64,000 nt of DNA from Porodaedalea pini (Eukaryota; Basidiomycota; Agaricomycetes; Hymenochaetales; Hymenochaetaceae), in assembly GCA_002794775.1 (NCBI GenBank), contig NBAY01000013.1:620001-684000 (forward strand), given 5' to 3'. A program made the position numbers and the translations under genes. The notes beneath the pieces are model-generated. The model was not told the origin of the DNA and made no database searches. It was given only the letters and a program-made list of their open reading frames with translations. Of this stretch, positions 55,291 to 64,000 are shown one piece after another; the stretch's first letter is position 1, and each line of letters begins with the position of its first letter.

Positions 55291-57917
55291 CTACATCATG
55301 GTCGTCCGGCGTTTAGCGTCCGCGTGTACAAGGCTCGCAGAAGAACCGTAGTGAGATTTCTGAGGTCGGTCGTCACGATAAATAGGCTGTGATGCAGATG
55401 GCTGCAGGGGGGAGTAGCTCGTGGATCGAGATGGTCGCTGAGAAGCACCATTGCTACCCCTCGGCGGAGTAGAAGGTTGTGGAACGTTTCCTTCGCCACT
55501 AGGGTAGCGCGAATGCCGTGGCCTAGACGAGCTTGCATCTGCACGCTGCGAGCGCGAGGGTGAAGGTGATGATTGCATGGCAGGTTGTCGCCGTGACGGT
55601 GAAGGCGGGGGTTGCATGGCACTCTGACGGCGTGACGGAGAAGACGAAGGCGATGAGTTCTGGGAATGCCTGTTCGAGCCTGGAGAAGGAGATCTGGAGT
55701 ACTGCTGCATCATGAACGGCGCATTGGGAGGAAGCAACGGCATATTCCAAACAGGAATGGGAGGGACAGAAGGGACGAAGGACATCGTCGGATAAGCCAT
55801 TAGCGGCACTTGATTCGGAGCACTCTGACTGCGGAGGACGGAGACAGGTCTTGACGACGATGCGATGGAGGGTGGGTGCTGCTGAGAAAGATCCGTCCCG
55901 CGTGACTGTCGACGATGCGTTGGGGAATAGAGATCTTCCGCAGACATATGCGTTGCATCATAAGCAGAAGGTGCCATACTACGACGCTTATCTTGAACCG
56001 ATTCCACTACGCTAGCCGGCCTCGAGGCATTCGACGAGTCCTTCACCGAACCATCTGTTGAGGTAGCGAACTCCGAAGCCCTTCGGCGAGGATCCTGAGC
56101 CGGTGCGGGTGTCAAGTCGTAAGCAGGGCGAGAGTAGGTATGACCGGATTCTCTTTGATGCATTTCTCGTATGTTCGTGACACTATCCATACCCAGGCGA
56201 GCGCTCTCTCTGCGGTGCCTCGAAGCGGTAACCTCCTCGTTGTACTTCGCCTTCAGCCGTTCTTCGCGTTCCCTTTTCGCTTCATCGATGCGTCTCCGTT
56301 CCTCTTCCTTCCGTTTTTGTTCTTCTGCCGCCCGTCGCTGCTCAGACTCGAGGCGCTTCTGCCTCTCCATCGCTTGGCGAGCTGAAGCCTCCTTTGCACG
56401 CCTCTCTCGTTCAGCCTGGAGGAATCGCTCCTTCTCCTCGCGCCGCTTCTTAGCCTGGAGTGAATAACCTAATGGTATATCCTCATCAGCTTTTCCAGTA
56501 TCACCCGCAAAGTGAATGCTACGCGGTGCTGCAGACACTCCCGCTATAGAAAAATTCTCCGGCGGTTCAGGCGACCTGGCATCATGTGTAGGATTGGAAA
56601 TAGCTGCGCTCGACGCCACTGATGAAAGAGGTGAAACGGTGGACAAAACTGGTTCTGCCAGAGCAGCGTGTTCGAGCCGCAATGGGGACGGCGAACTATG
56701 GAACGATGGTTTGCGGGGTGGACCACGCGGCGGTGAATGCTTACGAGGTACTGAAAGGAGGTGTATCAACAAGGAGTCAATGGATGTAGTCCGGAATACG
56801 CACTTGGGTTGAGAATAGGACCCTTTGATGCCAGAGGAAAGACATTTCGCTCAAACATTTCATCATCCAACTCTAGGCCGGCCAACGCCTCTGTCCCTTC
56901 GGTGAATTCTAGATCGCAAACCGCTAGTTCACGTTCCACACCCATAACAGCCTTGCAAACCACATCCCCTTTTTCATCGGGCTGCCAAACGAGAAAGCGC
57001 CCTTCAAAGCAAGGACGTAATGCCCATTTACGCAGACCGCGACTGAACCGGCCCACACGCATTGACGCGTATGAAATCATTTCGTCGTCCGTTTTCTTTT
57101 CCATTCCATTCCGCGATGTGGCTTTCGGTTGCGGCCGACGAGCGAGACCTGCTATAGATTGCACTTCCGCCTTCGAAAGTGTCCGATGATCTAAACGCCA
57201 CAGCATCTTGCGAACGTGCATAGTGGATTCAAGCGAGAGTATACGCTGCGAGCTCCCTAGGCAGGCGGATGACCTCGGGAAGAGCGCGGAATGCATCTCC
57301 ACCAGCGGAGGAGGTGAAGGCGGGGGAACGAGATTATTACGAAGCAACGTTCGTAAGTTTGTCCGCGCCTGAACGGTCGTTGCAGGCGATGGAATGGAAC
57401 GGGGAGAGATTGCCGAGGAACCCTCGTGGCAGTCCGAAGATTCCGAAGAGTCCTCGTCGTCGTCGGAGTCCGATGCGCTGCGCCGGGATACGCCTATCGA
57501 TGGTCCATGTTCGGCATCGCGTATTCTACTGACCGACTCAGCCTGTGGTGGAGGATGCTTGGCGTCAACCGGTTCATCAACGACGTCCTTGTCCGACGTT
57601 CTGCGCCAACCAAACCAGCTCGACCACCGTTTCTTTTCTTCAGCCTTGGAAAACGTAATTCCACCTTCATCCTCAGGCGTGCGTAGGCTGGCGGAGCCGT
57701 CTGAGGAGCAGGATGAACCTGGGGTCAAGACAGGGTGCGAACGAGGGACGGATCTGGTCGTCTCCACGGGCGTCTTGGGAGCTTTTGCTAAGAGAGATGT
57801 TGAACGAGTCTTAGCCAGACGAGGCAGGGAAACTGGGGCAGTCTGAGCAGAGGTCGTGGAAGTGTTGTCTGACCTGCCGCCACGGCGGAGGGTAAGCGCG
57901 GAGGCAAACGAGCGCAT
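55291..57917 (-). CDS. Large disordered protein with Lys/Glu/Arg coiled coil
   Basis: Two exons, about 850 residues. ATG at 57917-57915 (MRSFASALTLRRGGRSDNTS). Exon 1 is Ser-rich with SSWFGWRRTSDKD, an acidic Ser run and one folded-looking block (LESTMHVRKMLWRLDHRTLS; LRKWALRPCFEGRFLVWQPD; LAVCDLEFTEGTEALAGLEL). The intron is at about 56812-56752. Exon 2 holds a charged single helix or coiled coil of about 80 residues (SLQAKKRREEKERFLQAERE through DEAKREREERLKAKYNEE), then Pro/Ser-rich repeats SPSRRQ(S/P)AMQ and a basic end. Stop 55293-55291. No catalytic domain. This layout is seen in cytoskeletal or cell-polarity adaptors, but no function can be assigned. Confidence 0.85.
55578..55660 (-). 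repeat. Short in-frame protein repeat, SPSRRQxAMQ
   Basis: Inside the disordered gene, the unit SPSRRQ(S/P)AMQ(P/S) occurs twice, followed by a third partial copy SPSRSQ. It arose by local tandem duplication of about 39 bp. Confidence 0.6.
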
Positions 57918-58406
57918 TTTGGGGGACGTAACCCGGGCTAGGAAAGGAATAAAGTAGACGTATAACTAGTAGATGGTGGGTGGCAAGCTCGTAGGAAGAA
58001 GACTACGACATTGCAGGGCAGCAAAGGAAATAGTGAAGAAGGGAGTTGCAGGAGATGTCAGGCGGCCTCAGTAGCGCTAAGACAAGATGTGATCATAATC
58101 ATGTAAGACAAAGTTAGCAATGGTCAGAGACATGACACGTACGAATGACTACGGTGGCGAGATATGGCGGGTATGATGACCGTAGGGGATAAGTAGGAAG
58201 AAAAGAGTGACTTATGCCCTCGGGGCACAGCGAAAGTGGTTGAAAACGGAGTAAGAATCTACTGTAAGATGTTGCAGGTCAGCCGCGTCTCGCACCGGAC
58301 GTGGGACTTCCATCCCTTCAATTGGCAGCTATATTTATTCCCGTGGAAAATAAACAAAAAATTTATTCAATTTTTATTCTCGCCGAAATGCAGAAGCCTT
58401 TCACTG
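57918..58406. other. Intergenic region
   Basis: Promoter of the disordered gene and 3' flank of Rrn7, with an AT-rich part at 58340-58380. No gene seen. Confidence 0.5.
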
Positions 58407-60827
58407 TTACTCGCCACTCGAGTCCGCCCGCTCCTCAGCCTCACGAATTATTCCTGAGCGCCGCTGCCTCCGTTTCCACAGCCGCACTAGTCTACGTTCA
58501 AATCTCTCGACTACTGCACTCAGGTCATCCTCGCTGACGCCGATCCATCGGGCGGCCCGACTCAATACTATCGCATAATTGTCCGGCAGTCTGCCGAAGA
58601 CGTCGTGTGCGCTATAGATGGCGTACGACTCTCCAGGCCGCACCATGTTCACATTAGATTTCGATTCACCGCTGGCAGCATGCACTGCGGCCAACACAGG
58701 TCGATCAGCATCATTTCCACCGCCATGACCATCGGCGCCATGGGTGACGTTCAAAACTGTTCTAGCCTGTTCATCAGCTTCCATGCTCCTCCGCAGCGGG
58801 AAATACTCCGCCACAGGATCGTTATTTCCTATGACTTGATAAGATAACCTGTGCTCTATAATTTGGATCGAGGCTCAAATAGAAGGAAGCTTACCTGCTT
58901 TGTTGTCGCGCCCATTTCGGTCTAGTAACGCACGTTCGCAGAAGTCAAGGTATGCGTCCAAACTCTGTTCATCCTCATCTTGCACGCCGGCCCTGTCGAA
59001 TGTTTAGCGATTAGTGTAAAGACACAAAGTTGCCACCCTTTTTTTACAGACATGGAAGACGGCGAGAAATGTTCTCGGCTAGTCTTGATGTCCGAGGTGA
59101 TCATTGCGCGCAAGTGCTTCATATAAACCTCAAGTGCGGGCATCGTGTATGCTGGATCCCAATCTTCCCTCGGGTATCTTTATTTTTAGAAAATCAGCAG
59201 CTGCAAGCTGTGATGTCGAAGTGAAAGTCGGCGCCGTACACTTCTTTCCCATCAAGACCGTAGATCATCTTCAAGGTGATGACGACCGTCGCGACGAGCG
59301 CGACTTCGGATGGTACATTGTCGCTCTTGTGTGATGCCGGATCCTTGCTGAACGTAATCAATACCGGGGGTGCCATGGCCGGATTCAGCGTCAATGGAAG
59401 CTCCAAATACCGAGCTAGTAATTTTGAAATTGTATAAAGAGTGGCTAGATCAGAAGTATTCATGACGCCATACGCCAGATCTCTCTTTTTGAGCTTCGCA
59501 CTGATCTACAATCACAAAAGACACTCACGGGTTCCACCCATGTAGTGAACAGTCCGCCACAGAATGGGGGATGCATTCAATTCTGGTGTGAAGATTCCGT
59601 AACGTTCGAAGCACAGTTTAGATAGGCGAGAGGTGATCGTATGCAGAAAAATAGGAGTAGGTGCGTACTACCACCGCCGAGATCAGCAATACACCCCTTG
59701 GGGAAAAAAATGGCAGCTACTCACATGCGGCGAAAGTGCTTGTTTTGCGTGTTTTGTCAGATGACGTGTCAAAGATAGAGGGAGAAGTCGAACGGGGTCC
59801 AGGTATGGTAGGGTGTAAGTTTCTATGAGACTGAATCACAGATCAGCGACGATGAACATTTGGAAAGTGCAAACAAAGCACACTTTACAAGGTCTTTGTA
59901 CATGACGGGTATTCGCATCAACCAGCATGAGTGAATAAGCACGCATATGGTCGCCGCTGGCGAGCGGTCACCACGCCAACGCCTTTTGGGCTTGCGTGAG
60001 GCTCCTTTTCCTTGAGATGGTTGACCATATTCCTCTCCGCCAGCCTCAGAAGACTCGGCCTCAGATGCCTCACGCAGAAGTTCATCCAACCCCGGATCCG
60101 CTTCATCTTCACCCTCGTCGTCAGGAGATGACGAAGAGTCGGTGTCAGAAGGTTCTGAAACACTCTTGTCTTCATCGTCGCGTTGACCTTCTTCTGTCTG
60201 CTTCTTTTCAGACTCCTTTTCTTTCCCGGAAAGGTTAGCCTGTTGCGAGCCATTCTGCTCCTGAGAGTGAAAAAAGGGTTCCGGGGGAGGAGGAGAAGGA
60301 AGGAAGCTCAGATGCAACGCCCAAGTATCCCTGCAGATGATCTACCCGCTCAGATTAGTCGTCAGATTCTTCTTACACAAAATATGTTTACCTCGAACTC
60401 AGAAGGGAGGTTCCACAATTCGGTTAACTTCTGAATTTGCATACGAAGCAGGACCTGGAGGCACTGAAAGTAGTGATATCTCGCACGTTCCCCGTGATAC
60501 ACTTCCCGCAGTCAGTTTCCAGACCAGATGCAGATGGAAAGTAACAGAACTACTTACAGATAGGATTGGCAAGGCTCTTCTTCTCCCCTTTAACCCTCGT
60601 CGACTTCAGAGTCCGCTTCCGCATCGCATGCGGCCCGAACTCGCCAGCCTCGTGGGACTCATTTCTGTAGCCCTAGAGTGAAAGGAGCTAATGAATGGTT
60701 TAAGACCTGAAGATGAGGGAATGCCGAACCTGCAAGATATGACCCTGAGAACATCTTATATCTCCACTATGACGCTCCTTGTGCCACTTTTTTGACTTGC
60801 ATATTGGACAGGGAGGCCTCGGCGCCA
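58407..60827 (-). CDS. RRN7: RNA polymerase I core factor subunit Rrn7/TAF1B
   Basis: A TFIIB-like subunit of the Pol I core factor, acting at rDNA promoters in the nucleolus. ATG at 60827-60825: MAPRPPCPICKSKKWHKERH followed by SGDIRCSQGH, an RRN7-type zinc ribbon (CxxC ... CxxGH). Next come ESHEAGEFGPHAMRKRTLKS, the helix LLRMQIQKLTELWNLPSEFE and RDTWALHLSFLP. An acidic, Ser/Asp-rich insert follows (DKSVSEPSDTDSSSSPDDEG). The cyclin-like part has TISKLLARYLELPLTLNPAM, SEVALVATVVITLKMIYGLD and PALEVYMKHLRAMITSDIKT, and the last exon encodes VMYSAHDV-type YAIYSAHDVFGRLPDNYAIV. The end is a basic helix (FERRLVRLWKRRQRRSG), stop 58407. At least eight exons. Confidence 0.9.
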
Positions 60828-61197
60828 TAAAAAGACTGAGAGCAGGCTGGGAGTTGAGACCAAAAGAAGGCGTCGGAGGGATCAAATATGAGTAAATACT
60901 AACACACAAACACGTCACGCGCGACGCGTCAATCTCGCGATCGTCTTACTAAGATGGCGTCGGATTTTAAGAGCAAGCCAGAAATATAAGAACGGAAACT
61001 CATCGCAAATGAAACTCTAATTCTGTGCTGTTACATACTTATCTGTACAGCTTGTAAACACCCCATATAAACTGTACTTACAACCCAGCAATCGACCGAA
61101 GAAAGAAGCAAATCGTGTACGTAAGTGAAATCCACGTTAAAGGAATACGCATCGGGAAGAGGAACAAATAAGAGGAACGAATGGCCAAGATCAAGGC
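60828..61197. other. Rrn7 promoter and MFS 3' flank
   Basis: Holds a CG-rich stretch with one ACGCGT (60924-60929). No gene seen. Confidence 0.45.
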
Positions 61198-63241
61198 CTA
61201 TACATTTTCAACGTTTTGTTCATCCGGGACCTGTTGCTGGTCAAGGACTTTCTCATCATCTTCATTGAGCTCTGTTCGCCGCGGTTTATAAAAGACGAGA
61301 GCGGCCAGGGCTTCCACGCCAACGACAGCGAGGAGGAAACAAAATGAAGCGGCTTGTCCTTTGTACCGGGTTGACCCGGACTTGTTCCCTATGCTCGCGG
61401 TGATCGAAGTGACTGTCGCGCTACCGACGGCGGAGCCCAGCTGAAGCGATGAGTTGAAGACTGCTCCGACCGTACCTGCCATGCGAGGCGGTGTGGACCG
61501 GAACATAGCGATACTAAAATATTGCAGGCTTAAGAACTATATGATTCTGGCTTGCAATAGCACAGGCACGTACTTGGTGTGAGTGTAAATCATCTGCATT
61601 CCAGACGACCCAATAAGAAAGGCAGGGAACACGAGCGGCTGTCGTGTCATCAGCAGGGGCAAGCGGACAGCGTTGAAGATGAGGCTCACCCAGTAAGTAC
61701 TAGGTGCGCCTGCGAAAGGAAGAAGGGTGGTGGCAACGATGGTCATGATCATCCCAGTGAGAATGAGCCATTTGGGATTGATAACTCGAGATACAGGACC
61801 AGTGAACGTCGTCGCAAAAGCAACAACGCTCAAAGGGATCCTACATAATTCATATAAATGACCTTTTTAGCTCCATGAGAGAGCCTTTTAACGCACTGAT
61901 GCACCACAGCTCTAATCGCACTCCAGCCAAATACGTCTTGCCAGTAGTTCGTGAATATCAGGAAGACCGTTGTCCACCACATATAGGGAAGCAAGGCGAT
62001 GCTTGAAAGCACGAGGAAGTTGGGGTAACTCCACATTTTCGGAGGCCTGGTTAAAGTATAAGATGTCAATATCATGTGGCAGAAGAAGAACATACAAAGC
62101 GGCCGTTTCCTCCAGGATTTTTGATTCATAATAGAAAAACCCAATAAACAAAGAAACGGCCAAAAACATTGGCACAAGCACCCCCACCGAAGCCCATTTC
62201 CCCGCGGATCCGGTCGTGATAGAGTAAATAAAAAGAATTAGGGAGACTGTCAGAAGAGACACCCCAACCAGATCGAGGCCTTTCATCTTCGATGCCTCGG
62301 GTCCCATGTCGAAGTAGTCATCATCGTCACCAGGAATAAGTTTCATGCCGACGAGGGCCATTGGCGTCGCAATAATCGCCGTAAACCAGAACACCCAAGG
62401 CCATGACGCGTATTGAATGAATATTGCCCCGATGAATAGCCGAGGACTGTAAGAATGGTTAGTAACATTTCGAATGATTGAGACACGCCGTTGACTTACT
62501 GCTTCCGATAGTACCACTCGCGCCAAATATAGCAACTGCACGAGACTGTTCCAGAGGTTCTGGGAACACCTTTACGATGAGATTTAGCGCCGATGGGATG
62601 GTAAGTGAGGCAAAAGCTCCAGAAAGGGCTCTAAGAGCGAATAACGCAATTTTGTTACGCATAAGGCCTATCACTATGCTAATGATCCCCAAGACAGAAA
62701 TCCCGACAATGAACGCTCGTTCTTGAAGTCACGATCAGTTCAATCTCTCTAGGTGTACATAAATGCTTTAGCAAGGGAAACGCACTGGCACTATACACGT
62801 CGCTAATTCTCCCACTCTAAATAAACGAGCTTGGTAAGTCTCGAACAGTCGATAGAAGGAGTAGGAATGGTATCTTACCAATAGCAGGAAGGAAGCAAAT
62901 GCCAGCTGTGTCGCACTGATAATCCATATCTCCTCGCTGCTGCTCATTCTCAGCTGCGAGGCGATTGTCGGTATGGCCGCCATGACAGCATAGGTATTGA
63001 AGTTGTCCAGGAACTGGGCGAGACAGAACACAGCCAGCAGTGTATACTGGCGTAGGAGGGACTTGGTTTTAGGACGGACAGGTGTGATATCCACTGCGAG
63101 TTCTTCAGCGTTGGCAAGAGATTGTTCCGCAGGGCCAACATTTTTCTTCGGATTGGACGAGAAATCTATTTCAGCATTTATGGCTTCCACCGTGATACCA
63201 TGGTGAGGTTGAGTCTGTCTATGAGGATCTCCCGAAGACAT
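61198..63241 (-). CDS. MFS transporter, DHA2-like (14 TM, drug/proton antiport type)
   Basis: ATG at 63241-63239 (MSSGDPHRQTQPHHGITVEA). A cytosolic N-terminus of about 65 residues precedes TM1 (YTLLAVFCLAQFLDNFNTYA). TM2-3 follow with IWIISATQLAFASFLLL. Later segments: GISVLGIISIVIGL, ALRALSGAFASLTIPSALNL, SRAVAIFGASGTIGS, FIQYASWPWVFWFTAIIATP, GLDLVGVSLLTVSLILFIYS, KWASVGVLVPMFLAVSLFIG, FLVLSSIALLPYMWWTTVFL, WLILTGMIMTIVATTLLPFA and FCFLLAVVGVEALAALVFYK. The tail is acidic, stop 61198. The motif GAFASLTIPSALNLI and the total of about 14 segments fit DHA2 family members such as Atr1. The substrate is unknown. Confidence 0.9.
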
Positions 63242-64000
63242 CTGCGCGTATGAAGGGAAGGAAGGGATAGGAGGACGCCTCTTGGGAAGATAAAATACGA
63301 CTTACTAGCAGAGTCATATACATTACCTACGCGAACCATTGTGGGTAAAGGTCCGGCTAGATAGGATGCGTTTACTTCCTAACGCGTAATAAGCCATAGA
63401 GACCTGTTTCTGTCGACCACTGAGGTAAGTGTAAAAAGTAAGAGTCCAATAGTCTAGACGCAAGATATGTACATTTAACGGCCCGTTGAATGCTTTCGAC
63501 TGAGTCATGTCCAGTGTAAATGGTCCGCGAAGGAGACGAGAACCGACCGAGAAGGAGCAAAGCCGAGGAGACTGAGCACAAGGACCGGAACTCGGAAGCG
63601 AGAGTCGAAGTTTAAGGCCTATATACTAGACAAATGGAATCGTCTAACAAACAATTGGTTCATTGAAGCGCAGGGATCAAGAGGCGAGAACAGCAGTACT
63701 AGTGAAGGGGAGACATGAACACGTTGGGCCGGAGCTTGGAGTCGGGGTTTGAAGTTCTAAGAGAAGCTTGATTTATCCTGGGGAGTCCGTGAGTTTGTGA
63801 TAACAAGTAGATAGTCTCGGCCCGATTGGCAACCATAATACGGATCTATATGTTTCGATCAAACGCAATGTCTGCAATCGTTGGAGTAAGGTAACATGCT
63901 TAAGGATGCATGCAGCGAAGCTCATGGATTTCATCCAGAAAAGACTCCAAAGTACGCGAAAAAAGACGAGTTGCCTTCGAGATATGGATATACATAGCAT
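63242..64000. other. Right edge, no confident gene
   Basis: Promoter side of the MFS gene. A minus-strand open frame of 75 codons runs off the right edge (63773-64000) without recognisable features. It could belong to a neighbouring gene but is not supported. Confidence 0.4.

Noticed and set aside
56140..56467. Phe/Ser/Leu-rich plus-strand frames resembling membrane segments
   Set aside because: Antisense of the Lys/Glu/Arg coiled coil, which always gives such hydrophobic shadows.
63773..64000. Minus-strand frame running off the right edge
   Set aside because: Only 75 codons, no recognisable domain and no upstream context, so it cannot be supported.

Overview
This window is nuclear DNA of a filamentous basidiomycete, most likely an Agaricomycete. 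Genes are dense and lie on both strands. Nearly every gene is cut by several introns of about 50-60 bp with GTRNGT donors. The gene families also fit: two 7TM families expanded in mushrooms, a Zn2Cys6 factor, multi-exon P450s and a MAK32-type sugar kinase. About 24 protein genes are supported. No rRNA, tRNA, CRISPR array or intact transposon was recognised.

Layout. 1-1.1 kb: 3' exon of a disordered protein. 2.1-6.9 kb: ERB1 (ribosome biogenesis) and ARP4 (chromatin), divergent. 6.9-9.5 kb: gene-poor. 9.5-13.5 kb: two 7TM membrane proteins, tail to tail. 14.3-15.1 kb: LLP-type nucleolar protein. 15.7-17.8 kb: P450 copy A, frameshifted as read. 18.0-21.0 kb: mitochondrial bL19 and an Ivy1-like BAR protein. 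21.4-26.1 kb: mitochondrial AspRS and an F-box protein. 26.3-29.4 kb: phosphopantetheinyl transferase and a PfkB/MAK32 kinase. 29.8-32.6 kb: NC2-beta, SmF and Pab2. 34.3-40.1 kb: Zn2Cys6 transcription factor and a peroxisomal-type acyl-CoA dehydrogenase. 40.5-42.6 kb: P450 copy B, an intact inverted paralogue of copy A. 43.3-47.3 kb: Rex3-type exonuclease and ceramide synthase. 47.6-51.2 kb: tandem Gfd2/YDR514C-like nuclease-fold genes. 51.5-52.1 kb: centromeric histone CENP-A. 52.5-54.4 kb: protein with an MLKL-NTD-like helical domain. 55.3-57.9 kb: large disordered coiled-coil protein. 58.4-60.8 kb: Rrn7/TAF1B. 61.2-63.2 kb: MFS transporter.

Most of the content is housekeeping: ribosome synthesis (ERB1, Rrn7, LLP, bL19m), nuclear RNA handling (SmF, Pab2, Rex3), and chromatin or transcription (ARP4, NC2-beta, CENP-A). 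Six gene pairs start head to head, 150-260 bp apart, and probably share promoters. The accessory features are the inverted P450 pair, the tandem Gfd2-like pair, the MLKL-NTD-like protein and the 7TM genes.

Four places show an apparent single-base deletion beside a short G/C run: P450-A, AspRS twice, and the Ivy1-like gene. Their number and similarity suggest consensus-sequence errors as much as real decay. No clear previously undescribed multi-gene system was found. The MLKL-NTD-like protein and the tandem Gfd2-like genes are the best leads.
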